This document shows, one piece after another, positions 38,557 to 47,041 of a stretch of DNA of 64,000 nt. This DNA comes from JBNGOQ01 sp050589645 (GTDB lineage Bacteria; Bacteroidota; Bacteroidia; Flavobacteriales; Flavobacteriaceae): the NCBI RefSeq assembly GCF_050589645.1, contig NZ_JBNGOQ010000003.1, positions 186,001 to 250,000 of the forward strand, given 5' to 3'. Under the pieces are notes generated by a model. The model did not search any database. It was not told the DNA's origin and saw only the letters and a list, made by a program, of their open reading frames with translations. The position numbers and the translations under genes are program-made. How positions within the stretch are numbered: position 1 is the stretch's first letter; each line of letters begins with the position of its first letter.

Positions 38557-40519
38557 GTTGGTATTAGATCAGGTCGGAAATGTCGTAAAACCGGTAACAC
38601 AATATGTTCCTACCATTACGCTGTGGAACCGTTTGGAAGGAAGGCCAAGGGCAGAAAACTTTGAGCGCGCCCTAAAGGCCGAAATAAGAGATCCGCTATG
38701 GATGCTTTCCAAACAATGGCAGACCGGGGAGTTTCGCGGCGAAGATGCCGGCTCGGCCATCATGGCCAAGGTGCACATCAAGACCACGGCCCTGACCAAA
38801 TATCAGTCGGCAGTGGACAAGAGTTCGGTCTTTGATAAGGAGGTGCCCCTAGAGGTAAAGGTCGAGAACCAGGAAATACCTTTTAAGATTGGCGATCAGG
38901 AGATTTCCCTCGATCTCAGATTGCTCATGGGAAGACAATGGCTAAAATTAATGGCAAGGGAAGCACTCAATTTTAAGGTCGATTATATTAAAAAATACGC
39001 GTTTACCCTACCCAGGCCCGAGGACAAGGATGATGTACAGCGCTCCGCCCATCAAGAAGTCTGGCAAAGTTTTGCGGCCGTTTCCAATGTCCTAAAAGAG
39101 GCTACCCAAACAGATCCCGTGGAAGAACTTCGCCCGGATGACAAGCAGCGGAACTGCATGGACGGTTACCAGCTGTATGCCTATTTGGCCGAAGACCCGG
39201 CAAACCATGCCTATGACGGGATTACCGCCATCAATACCGTGACCCTGCAAGATCAGATCGATACCCTGGCCGTGAAGTTCGTCAATTGGTTCGAAGCGCT
39301 CTATTATCAGCCCATTAAAGAGAAAAACCCCTCTTGGAAACCCGCTTATCTCGAATATCAGTTCGCCTGTTCGGCTCCGGAGAATGGGGACGAAAAGGTA
39401 TTTGTAGCGGACGAATATTACCACGGGCATCTCGACTGGTATAATTTGGATATCCACAATGAAAAAGAATCCTTGGCGGAACCCGATAATCCTGTTCCCG
39501 CAAGTTCGGTACAAAACGAGCTGACCCTCTCCTTTCTTCCTTCCCCGGTTACTTTTGGGGGCATGCCCAACAATAGATGGTGGACCTTGGAAGACTGGAA
39601 GACAAATCTGGGCAATATCAGCCCCAGTACTACCGATATTAATCAATTGATGGTACTGGACTTTGGACTGAACTATGCGAACGATTGGTTTATGTTGCCC
39701 TTTACCCTGCCCGTGGGCAGTATTTCCAAGGTGGAAGGGCTGATGGTAACCAACGTTTTTGGGGAAAAAATCTGGGTGGAACCCGCTGGTGGGGGAGGTG
39801 ATGAGGATTGGGAACGCTGGAGCATGTTCCATTTGAACATTAGGGGAAAAGAGGACGTTCCGGCAGATCTTAGCGTATTACTGCTTCCCGCACTGCCCAA
39901 ATCGCATGAGGGAAAACCGCTCGAAGAAGTGTATTTTCTTCGTGATGAGGTGGCCAATATGGTATGGGCTGTGGAGACCCGGATTCCCCTGGCGAACGGC
40001 AGCAGCAAACACGGCAAGGAAGCCGGTATGGAAACAAGGTCCAAATTCAGGCAATTGTTCGCAGAGGAAGCAACTGGTGCACCGCCCCCGCCCCTGGTAC
40101 CTACCGAGGCCAAAATAAAATATCGTGTGGTGAACACCGTGCCCGAACATTGGATCCCCTTTATCCCGGTACACAAAGACGATGACAAACGGGAAATACA
40201 GTTGCAACGGGCTGCCATGCCACGCGTATTGGAAGAAATGCCTGATGGTGCGGTTCCCAAAAAGATAGAGCCGCGTACCTCCATGTTGCGGGAAGGGCTC
40301 GATCAAGAAAATAGGGTGGCCTACTACCTCAATGAGGAAGAAGTGCCCAAAGCGGGTATAAAAGGATACAAGGCCTTTCAGCGGACCCGTTGGAAGAACG
40401 GCAAGGTGTTTACCTGGATAGGTTTTAAAAAGCACACGGGCCGAGGAGAGGGCAGGAGTGGCCTCGCTTTTGATCAGATCATTCCCAAGATCAGTCGCAA
40501 GGAAGAAGAAACGCCATAA
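38549..40519 (+). CDS. conserved hypothetical protein, 656 aa, giant-operon member
   Basis: Begins at an ATG inside the previous gene's end. The N-terminal block is strongly patterned (PTITLWNRLEGRPRAENFER, then ALKAEIRDPLWMLSKQWQTG, EFRGEDAGSA), a signature I recall from unnamed proteins of several phyla. Other blocks are NNRWWTLEDWKTNLGNI and DFGLNYANDWFMLPFTLPVG. A C-terminal basic segment ends the protein (FQRTRWKNGKVFTWIGFKKH). No signal peptide, membrane segment or catalytic motif. Its gene follows the same strong translational coupling as the rest of the operon. Confidence 0.65.
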   Translation: MAKLVLDQVGNVVKPVTQYVPTITLWNRLEGRPRAENFERALKAEIRDPLWMLSKQWQTGEFRGEDAGSAIMAKVHIKTTALTKYQSAVDKSSVFDKEVPLEVKVENQEIPFKIGDQEISLDLRLLMGRQWLKLMAREALNFKVDYIKKYAFTLPRPEDKDDVQRSAHQEVWQSFAAVSNVLKEATQTDPVEELRPDDKQRNCMDGYQLYAYLAEDPANHAYDGITAINTVTLQDQIDTLAVKFVNWFEALYYQPIKEKNPSWKPAYLEYQFACSAPENGDEKVFVADEYYHGHLDWYNLDIHNEKESLAEPDNPVPASSVQNELTLSFLPSPVTFGGMPNNRWWTLEDWKTNLGNISPSTTDINQLMVLDFGLNYANDWFMLPFTLPVGSISKVEGLMVTNVFGEKIWVEPAGGGGDEDWERWSMFHLNIRGKEDVPADLSVLLLPALPKSHEGKPLEEVYFLRDEVANMVWAVETRIPLANGSSKHGKEAGMETRSKFRQLFAEEATGAPPPPLVPTEAKIKYRVVNTVPEHWIPFIPVHKDDDKREIQLQRAAMPRVLEEMPDGAVPKKIEPRTSMLREGLDQENRVAYYLNEEEVPKAGIKGYKAFQRTRWKNGKVFTWIGFKKHTGRGEGRSGLAFDQIIPKISRKEEETP

Positions 40520-40561
40520 AATATAGGACTGGCAAGACAGTCCGCAGGAAAATTCAAAACG

Positions 40562-41737
40562 ATGAGTGTCGTCATAGCAAGCAACAAGCCGGAGGAGTGG
40601 GCCAAATTTTCAGAGGCCGGTATCGATTTTATCCCGGACCCCATGGTACTGCGCACGGCAGAATTGTTTTTTAACGGCCGTCAAGGCTGTATGCGTTTGG
40701 GGATAGATAGCGAGGCCGTTTGGAAATCGATCCAGTTGAACCTCGATGCCCTCCTGGCCTTTTTTGATATTCTGATGACGCGGGAGAAAATTCCATTGAT
40801 CCAATACTGGCTCACCTTTGAATCACCGGATAAGTCTTTAAAGGAACTGCTCGATTCCATGGTGACCCCGGTCACCGTTGACTATATGCTCTATGCCGAT
40901 ATTAAGGGGAATGCCATGCAAAACCTTCGGAATATCGATTTCAAAAGATTGCCGACGGCCATGTTTAAGGACATCACACAGGAGTTGGGCAGTTATGGAC
41001 ATGAATGGAGGCCAGAAGTGGATTTGGACATTCCCGAGACCTGGAAGCGCACGGCAGAGTTCCTATTGGGGGGCTTTATTTTTAGCGGATATGCCCAGGC
41101 AAGTCAAAACGACCATATCATTCAAAGCAAGAGATCGCGATTGTACACCGAATTGTTGGTGCCGGAGGATGAGGAAACAAGATGGGGCTATCAAAAAGAA
41201 AAGGAACTGTTTGCCGCCTTTGCCCAATACTGTGGAGCCAGGGGAAATACCACGGTGAATGAGTTCAATTTTGCTCCCAACATCCTGCCGATCTTGCTCA
41301 AACAATATGCGGACAAGGGCGGTAGTCCACTGCATCTACTGGAAGAGGCATTGCTTTTTCGGGAAAACAGGATAGGGGAGTCCTATAGAACGTGGTTTCA
41401 AAAGTTACGAAGGGCATGGGAGCTAGGCGAGAACAACACGGCTGCTAAGCGGGAGGTGTTACAGGTACAGACCGAATTGGAGCAGAAACTTCAGGATAAA
41501 CCTAAGAATGGGGAACGGATCGTAAAAGCTGAAGTGGAGGCGAGCGTGACCAAAGTGCTAAGTTTTAAGCTGTCCAAGGACATCTCCTTTGCGGCGATCA
41601 ACCAATGGATCCGGGGATGGTATATGAAAAACCTACCGATCAACCAGCATAGAAAATTCATGTACCGCATGTACTTGGCAGAGGCCGATTATGCACGCTT
41701 GGATAAGGCCCTTAAAACACTTTGGTGGAATAATTAG
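40562..41737 (+). CDS. conserved hypothetical protein, 391 aa, last giant-operon gene
   Basis: Starts 42 bp after the 656-residue protein. Mostly helical: IPDPMVLRTAELFFNGRQG, SIQLNLDALLAFFDILMTR, and a helical C-terminal half with WELGENNTAAKREVLQVQTE and AINQWIRGWYMKNLP. No signal peptide, membrane segment or known motif. It is smaller than its operon partners. A strong hairpin follows the stop, so it closes the operon. Confidence 0.65.
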   Translation: MSVVIASNKPEEWAKFSEAGIDFIPDPMVLRTAELFFNGRQGCMRLGIDSEAVWKSIQLNLDALLAFFDILMTREKIPLIQYWLTFESPDKSLKELLDSMVTPVTVDYMLYADIKGNAMQNLRNIDFKRLPTAMFKDITQELGSYGHEWRPEVDLDIPETWKRTAEFLLGGFIFSGYAQASQNDHIIQSKRSRLYTELLVPEDEETRWGYQKEKELFAAFAQYCGARGNTTVNEFNFAPNILPILLKQYADKGGSPLHLLEEALLFRENRIGESYRTWFQKLRRAWELGENNTAAKREVLQVQTELEQKLQDKPKNGERIVKAEVEASVTKVLSFKLSKDISFAAINQWIRGWYMKNLPINQHRKFMYRMYLAEADYARLDKALKTLWWNN

Positions 41738-41745
41738 CTAGGAGT

Positions 41746-41764
41746 AAGCCGACGTGTCGGCCTT
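41746..41764 (+). terminator. hairpin after giant operon
   Basis: GCCGAC-GT-GTCGGC forms a perfect 6-bp stem with AAG/CTT edges. It begins 9 bp after the last stop of the operon. There is no strong T-tract, so efficiency is uncertain. Confidence 0.45.
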
Positions 41765-41929
41765 CGATTTCCGCAGAGGGTAGAACCAACTTCTGAAATA
41801 CGCTATTTACATAGCTTTTCTGTGAGATAGGCTTTTATTCCCACAAAAAGATGGCCTTATGGTTGGAAAAAGTCAGTTTCGTTCAAATGGCACTACATAG
41901 GACCAATCCATACCAATGCAAACTAAATT

Positions 41930-43987
41930 TTAAAAATTCTGTACAGAAATCAAATCCCCATCATAACTGTTTATTTGTCCATAAAGTACCCAATTTTCAT
42001 CAGGAGAAACGGTCAGCGCCGTATCAAAAGTTGGGATGTATTTCTGTGGGGTTAGTATTTCCTTATGGACTTTCGTTTCAAATCCATAGTGCATAATCTG
42101 TGAATTCTGGGGCGTACCAGAGTTTCTTTTTATGTAATAAATCCCACTCGATATTACCTGCCAATTTCCGTAGTCCGATGCTACCAGATCCTCTAGATAT
42201 AAAGTTTCCTTTTGGCTAGCCAGTTCCATCTTCCATATCCCGTTTTGATTAAACTTTGTATAGAAAATGCTTTTCCCATCAGGAGATTCCTGCACATAAT
42301 AACCGCCCTTTGAAGTAATTTGTACAGGTTTGTCCATTCCATCCAAAGCTTTCTTCCATATTTGCCATGAGCCGTTTCTGTCCGAGGTAAAATATATCCA
42401 ATCCCCATTTTTGGACCAACGGGGAGCGAGGTCATTTCCTTCGTCATCCGTAAAGCTAAAGATGTTCTCAGTATCCATATTTTTAAGATAGATAGAGGTG
42501 GCTCCCCCATGTCTTGAATCAAATGCAATCAACTTGTCGTTTGGAGACCATTTTGGGTTGCCGATAAGGGAGGTTTTGAGGGAGGTGATTTTTTTAACCT
42601 GTGGGCTGTCCAGGACCTTCACCCAAAGGTCATAACCGCCAGATCGGTTAGAAACAAAGACGACTTTTTTACCATCTTTTGAAAAACTGGGATGAAGGTC
42701 CCATTTGGTCGATTCAATTCTTGGAATGTCATTTGACAGCGTATCGTTAATTCTCGATGTCCAAATGTCCACGCTTTGTGTCCATTTTTCCAATACCAAG
42801 CGGTTTCCATTAATCTCGGGATACTGATAATTTACTCCTATCGGAACCATATCCACCTCTTTATTTCTTATACTGCCTTCCCAAATGGAAACACTTCCAC
42901 TAAAATTCGAGGATAAAATAAACGAACTATCTGTTTTCCAATCAAAACCAAAAACACTACTGCCCAAGGATGTCACTTTCCTTTCCGATCCACTGGCCAA
43001 TTCCAAAATTAGGATGTCCTGATTTCCTTCGCCAATTGTTCTTATAAAGGCCAAATATTCCCCGTTCGGGCTGTATCTGGGATTGCTGTCACCATAGACA
43101 TTTTGAGAGGGATTTGTCAATTTTACCCGTGCTCCGGTATCCAACGAATAGGAATAAATAGCCGGTTGATTGGAAATAGAATCATTATCTGTATAGGCCA
43201 GGGATTTTCCATTGGAAGACCATGCCAATCCGGCAACCGAAGCTTTTGTTCGCATCAGTTCACGTTCTTCGCCACCATAGGTGGAGATTGTGCAGATAGT
43301 GACCACCCCTTTAGTGTTTTTATAATAAGCAATTTTATTGTTCTTGGGTGACCAGGCAGGAGCTAGAAGTGGATGTTCAGAGCGTACCAAAACTTTCAGC
43401 TTATCGCCGCCAAACGTTTTAGTGCATATTTGATACTCCGTATTCTTTTTTCTGACAAAAGCCACCGCCTTGGCTTCTGGAGAAACCGTGGGATGGTACT
43501 CCCAACCAACCAAGGAGGTAAGAGGTTCCAGCTTATATTTTTTTATGGGATCGGCTACTTTCTTAGGGGAACGATCAAAGGTGTACAAGAGTGTCATCAC
43601 AGCAAGCAAAACAAGCACCAAGGGTAAAACCACCATTGGTTTTAGAACGGAAACAGCGCGTACCCTGCCTTCCCCGTTTTTTACAGCTACGGCAAGACGG
43701 TATCCTTTTTTGGAAATGGTTTCAATGACGGATACCTCGGCATTTTTTGTATCAAGAATCCTCCTTAGTTCAGAAATAGCACGGGTGACCACCATATCCA
43801 CCACAACGGTATTGCCCCATACTTTATGCAATAAAATTTCTTTGGATATTACCTTTCCCTGGCCCTGAACCAGGACCATAAGCACTGCCATGATTTTGGG
43901 CTCCACCTTCCACTCCTTCCCGTTTGAAGATATTTTATTCAGAAAGGGCTGAATCAGGTAGTCACCGATATAAAAACTCTCGGACAT
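41930..43987 (-). CDS. ToxR/CadC-like membrane transcription regulator with PD40 propeller
   Basis: 685 residues: an N-terminal OmpR-type winged helix (~1-105; VWGNTVVVDMVVTRAISELR; ISKKGYRLAV), one membrane segment (~116-140; PMVVLPLVLVLLAVMTLLYTF), and a periplasmic PD40/TolB-like beta-propeller (~165-680; LAPAWSPKNNKIAYYKN; NPRYSPNGEYLAFIR; HPSFSKDGKKVVFVSNRSGG). No receiver domain. It likely senses an extracytoplasmic ligand and acts on its own or the divergent peptidase gene, which starts 238 bp away. Composition is average for the window. Confidence 0.88.
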   Translation of the reverse strand: MSESFYIGDYLIQPFLNKISSNGKEWKVEPKIMAVLMVLVQGQGKVISKEILLHKVWGNTVVVDMVVTRAISELRRILDTKNAEVSVIETISKKGYRLAVAVKNGEGRVRAVSVLKPMVVLPLVLVLLAVMTLLYTFDRSPKKVADPIKKYKLEPLTSLVGWEYHPTVSPEAKAVAFVRKKNTEYQICTKTFGGDKLKVLVRSEHPLLAPAWSPKNNKIAYYKNTKGVVTICTISTYGGEERELMRTKASVAGLAWSSNGKSLAYTDNDSISNQPAIYSYSLDTGARVKLTNPSQNVYGDSNPRYSPNGEYLAFIRTIGEGNQDILILELASGSERKVTSLGSSVFGFDWKTDSSFILSSNFSGSVSIWEGSIRNKEVDMVPIGVNYQYPEINGNRLVLEKWTQSVDIWTSRINDTLSNDIPRIESTKWDLHPSFSKDGKKVVFVSNRSGGYDLWVKVLDSPQVKKITSLKTSLIGNPKWSPNDKLIAFDSRHGGATSIYLKNMDTENIFSFTDDEGNDLAPRWSKNGDWIYFTSDRNGSWQIWKKALDGMDKPVQITSKGGYYVQESPDGKSIFYTKFNQNGIWKMELASQKETLYLEDLVASDYGNWQVISSGIYYIKRNSGTPQNSQIMHYGFETKVHKEILTPQKYIPTFDTALTVSPDENWVLYGQINSYDGDLISVQNF

Positions 43988-44138
43988 AGAAATACCAAAT
44001 TATTGATTTTCAATTTTATAAAGATAATCCAGTTTTACCGGAAAAACGGAAACTTAATAGGGTAAATATAAAGATCGATCGTCTGATTTTTATGGGTATT
44101 GGACTGCGGCACGTCCCTTTTGGCACCTAAGAAAAACA

Positions 44139-44169
44139 TTGCACAAAAATTAGGGTTCCATTACTTTTT
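44139..44169 (+). promoter_or_regulatory. candidate promoter of prolyl oligopeptidase gene
   Basis: TTG (44139-44141), 20 bp, TACTTTTT (44162-44169), near the Bacteroidota consensus. The chosen ATG is ~57 bp downstream. Confidence 0.3.
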
Positions 44170-44225
44170 TTACACCCTATCTGCTTAGGTTAGCTAAGTT
44201 GATATCAAATTATCAAAACGAGAAG

Positions 44226-46400
44226 ATGAAAATAAAATGGACATTTTTAGGTTGTTTGGCCACACTTTTTCTTTCCTGCCATGCGCAAACGAACCCGGTA
44301 CCGGAATACCCGAAAACTAAAATGGAAAGCTCAAAAAGCACCTATCATGGTGTAGTCTTGGAAGACCACTATAGTTGGTTGGATAGTGTTTCAAGTGATT
44401 CGGTAAAACAGTGGGCCAAATTGCAAGATAGTACCACTATGGCCTATGTTGGATCATTCCCTAAGTATGAAGCATTAAAAACAAAAGTGGAAAATTTAAC
44501 CAAAGTGTCGGGTAGAATGGAGGTGCCTTTTACGGCGGCTGATTCCTATTTTTACCTGCAGCAGGAGGGTGAAGGCCGTAATTGGGGTTTGTATACCACG
44601 AGGTCCACGCCGGGCAATGGAAAAAAGCTGGAACTTCCTTTTAATCCAAGAACTGCTTTATTTACACTTCCAAGCCCCGACGCCAAATATTTGGCATTGG
44701 GAGTATCCCAAGGAGGCGGAATCTTTGATTGGAAGGTCTATGATGTTGAAAAGCAACAAATTTTGGATACAACTATGACGGGGTCAGATATGGGCAGGAC
44801 CCGTTTGGGCTGGACCAACGATAGCAAAGGGTTTTACTATGTAAGCAGCAACAAAGTGGGGGAAGATGGAACAAGGAGCGAATTGCGAATAAAGTATCAT
44901 ACGATACATACGGCTTATGAAAAGGATAAGGAGGTCTTCACACCCTCCAACGACGGCGTAAAGTTGGAGTTTAAGGTCTCAACCGATGATAAATATTTGG
45001 TTATTGAAGAGCGGGAGGGTGCCTCAATAGCCTCCAAAGTTTTTGCTGTGGCACGGGACAATTTTTCCATATCCTCCCAAAATGTAGTGGTTGACAACAA
45101 TGCTTCCTACGTTTTTCTTGGCAATAAGGGCCCGCTATTTTATTTTGAGACGGATGACGGTGCTCCCAACGGCAAAATTGTGGCATTGGATATAGGGAAT
45201 AGGGGCGAAGGTCTCAAAGAGGTAGTTGCTGAAACGGATCAGAGTATCATGGGATATCAATCTGCCGGGGGGACCATGCTGCCCTTAATAGCAGAAGATA
45301 GGTTGGTTGTCCCCTATCAAAAGGATTTAAAACTGGTATTAAGAACCTTCGATTTGGAAGGCAAGCCAGGAAAAACGATCGAGCTGCCCAGCGGAGGCCT
45401 ATACTTTAATACCAACGGTTTAAACGCACTTACAGGAAACCGCAACAGCAAAAAGGTGCTTACACGCTTCATGGGTATAACCGAACCCAATACCGTTTTT
45501 GAAATCGATGTTGAATCGGGTGAAATTATAGCCTTCCAGAGAGCCAATGTGAGTTTTAATGCCGATGAGTTTATTAGTGAAATTGTTTTCTGTGAAAGCA
45601 AGGACGGCACAAGAGTTCCAATTTCACTTACCTATAAAAAAGATATCAAACTAGACGGTAGCAACCCGTTGATGATGCAGGTTTATGGTGCTATCGCTTT
45701 TACGAATTACCCCTACTTTCAAGGGGACTATATTTCCTGGCTCGATATGGGTGGGATACATGCCGTAGCGCACGTGCGAGGAGGAGGTGCCTATGGAGCC
45801 AAATGGCACCAGGACGGCATAGCGAGAAATAAACAAAACGGGGTAGATGATTATATCGCCGCTATAGAATGGGTCATAGAAAACAAGTATACTTCTCCGG
45901 AAAAAGTGGTTGTGAACGGTGTGAGTGCGGGCACTATTCCCGTAGGGGCCGTTTTGGTCCAGCGGCCGGAACTTATTGGTGCTGTAGTTTCACATTACGG
46001 AATGATGGATATGATCGGATATGAAGGAAAATTTGCGGAAGATGCCAGCCATGGATACATGCTTCCCGAAATCGGGAAGGCCTCGGTCAAGGAAGATTTT
46101 GAGGTTATTAGAAAGTACTCTCCCTATCAAAATATCAATACTGGTAAAAAATATCCTGCTGTCTTGGCTATGACAAGTGATGCGGATGCGCCCTTAAACG
46201 CAGATTCCTATAAATTGATTGCTAAGCTTCAAGCGAACAACGATAGTAAAAGCCCCATGTTATTGCAAATGGCATGGGGTTCATGGCACAGTACCTTTGG
46301 ATCTCAGGAACACCCACCATCAAAGACTTTTACGGATGAAATGGGCTTTTTAATAAAAGCCTTGGACCTTGATGTCACTACCTGGCTGGGTAAGAGGTAA
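44226..46400 (+). CDS. prolyl oligopeptidase-family (S9A) lipoprotein
   Basis: 724 residues from the ATG at 44226, which leads into a lipoprotein signal (LGCLATLFLSC); a TTG 27 bp upstream is less likely. The N-terminal half is the seven-bladed propeller of the family (EDHYSWLDSVSSD, then VKQWAKLQD). The C-terminal hydrolase has S567 in NGVSAGT, D652 in TSDADAPL and H688 in GSWHSTFGS. The usual GGSNGG nucleophile context is GVSAGT here, and the Arg that normally follows the catalytic Asp (DxRV) is replaced by Asp. Activity on prolyl peptides is therefore likely but its specificity may differ. It is divergent from the ToxR-like regulator. Confidence 0.88.
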   Translation: MKIKWTFLGCLATLFLSCHAQTNPVPEYPKTKMESSKSTYHGVVLEDHYSWLDSVSSDSVKQWAKLQDSTTMAYVGSFPKYEALKTKVENLTKVSGRMEVPFTAADSYFYLQQEGEGRNWGLYTTRSTPGNGKKLELPFNPRTALFTLPSPDAKYLALGVSQGGGIFDWKVYDVEKQQILDTTMTGSDMGRTRLGWTNDSKGFYYVSSNKVGEDGTRSELRIKYHTIHTAYEKDKEVFTPSNDGVKLEFKVSTDDKYLVIEEREGASIASKVFAVARDNFSISSQNVVVDNNASYVFLGNKGPLFYFETDDGAPNGKIVALDIGNRGEGLKEVVAETDQSIMGYQSAGGTMLPLIAEDRLVVPYQKDLKLVLRTFDLEGKPGKTIELPSGGLYFNTNGLNALTGNRNSKKVLTRFMGITEPNTVFEIDVESGEIIAFQRANVSFNADEFISEIVFCESKDGTRVPISLTYKKDIKLDGSNPLMMQVYGAIAFTNYPYFQGDYISWLDMGGIHAVAHVRGGGAYGAKWHQDGIARNKQNGVDDYIAAIEWVIENKYTSPEKVVVNGVSAGTIPVGAVLVQRPELIGAVVSHYGMMDMIGYEGKFAEDASHGYMLPEIGKASVKEDFEVIRKYSPYQNINTGKKYPAVLAMTSDADAPLNADSYKLIAKLQANNDSKSPMLLQMAWGSWHSTFGSQEHPPSKTFTDEMGFLIKALDLDVTTWLGKR

Positions 46401-46493
46401 ACGGAGTGGCGCGGAATTAACTTCTGACTAAACAGGGTTTGGTGTACGTATAATTTTCTTTGAGTGTACAGCCGGAGCGGGCCGAGCGTTAAG

Positions 46494-46514
46494 AAAATGT
46501 CCGGCGGACATTTT
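46494..46514 (+). terminator. perfect 10-bp hairpin with T-run
   Basis: AAAATGTCCG, one G, CGGACATTTT, then T. It lies 93 bp after the peptidase stop. It could be a Rho-independent terminator for that gene; alternatively it is a structural element of an old mobile element. Confidence 0.5.
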
Positions 46515-46613
46515 TAGCTCGACATGGCGAAGGGCAATGGGCGAGAAGAAGCACAGGAGAGCTGGCACGATACCTTAAGCAGCACAATTTTCAGCGTCAT
46601 TTGCTACAAGTAA

Positions 46614-46660
46614 CCCCAAAAATCCCCACCAATGGGGATGTTTTGATGTGGTTGAAATAC
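46614..46660 (+). promoter_or_regulatory. recurrent motif, copy 4
   Basis: CCCCAAAAATCCCCACC then GGGGATGTTTTGATGTGG and TTGAAAT. It keeps the A-run, CC and a TGTGGTTGA end like copy 2 (GTAGGTTGA). Confidence 0.3.
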
Positions 46661-46737
46661 ATAGGTTTAGGGAAAACAAATAACATGAGAAACAAACCAT
46701 ATTTCCATTTGATTATTTAGTGCCGATTGATGATTTA

Positions 46738-46759
46738 GTGCCGGAGGGACTAGAACCTA
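46738..46759 (-). other. tRNA-3'-end-like fragment
   Basis: Minus strand reads AGGTTCTAGTCCCTCCGGCACT. This resembles the T-loop to acceptor end of a flavobacterial tRNA (GGTTCGAGTCCC...). The T-stem does not pair fully and no tRNA body is present, so it is a fragment, typical of an attachment-site remnant. Inference only. Confidence 0.35.
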
Positions 46760-46822
46760 ACTCTCAAATCGACTGTATATAGGGGTTTCTGAAGGCTAGG
46801 AAATTCGTGCTCACCGAATAGG
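46753..46822 (+). repeat. left copy of ~70-bp direct repeat
   Basis: Begins GAACCTAA and ends GTGCTCACCGAATAGG (46807-46822). The partner at 58845-58915 has the same ends at almost the same distance (54 vs 55 bp from start to start) with ~60% identity in the last 41 bp before and including the 16-mer. Confidence 0.5.
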
Positions 46823-46992
46823 TGACTTTTCATCAATATTAAGTCAAGATTGCAGTAAATCCCTAGTTTTTTTAAGGTTTTTGTACAATGGATTTTCAAA
46901 ATCATTCATTAATTTACTCTTCTCCAAATTATTGAATTCCTACATTTTACTTCCCCCAATTAAATAACCTATATCAGGTGTCTATTTAATAC

Positions 46993-47020
46993 TTGTAAGT
47001 GGTTTGCACCGGTACTTTTA
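46993..47020 (+). promoter_or_regulatory. candidate promoter of LodA-like operon
   Basis: TTG (46993-46995), 17 bp, TACTTTTA (47013-47020), 21 bp before the first start codon. Confidence 0.35.
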
Positions 47021-47041
47021 ATCAATAATGAATAGACTATT

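Larger units (their letters stand above)
46401..47041. other. intergenic region with mobile-element scars, 641 bp
   Basis: No gene is seen. It contains, in order, a strong hairpin (46494-46514), copy 4 of the recurrent motif (46614-46660), two copies of ATTTAGTGCCG 18 bp apart (46715 and 46733), a tRNA-3'-end-like sequence on the minus strand, and the left member of a diverged ~70-bp direct repeat (46753-46822). The 18-bp hairpin context and the tRNA-like segment look like traces of integration events. Confidence 0.5.

Noticed and set aside
22880..41737. Contractile injection system or phage tail cluster
   Set aside because: Giant proteins of unknown function suggested it, but there is no sheath, tube, baseplate, VgrG, PAAR or ATPase gene in the window.
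8760..41811. 12-mer ACGCTATTTACA at 8760 and 41800 as a regulatory repeat
   Set aside because: The flanking bases do not match and a shared 12-mer is expected by chance in 64 kb.
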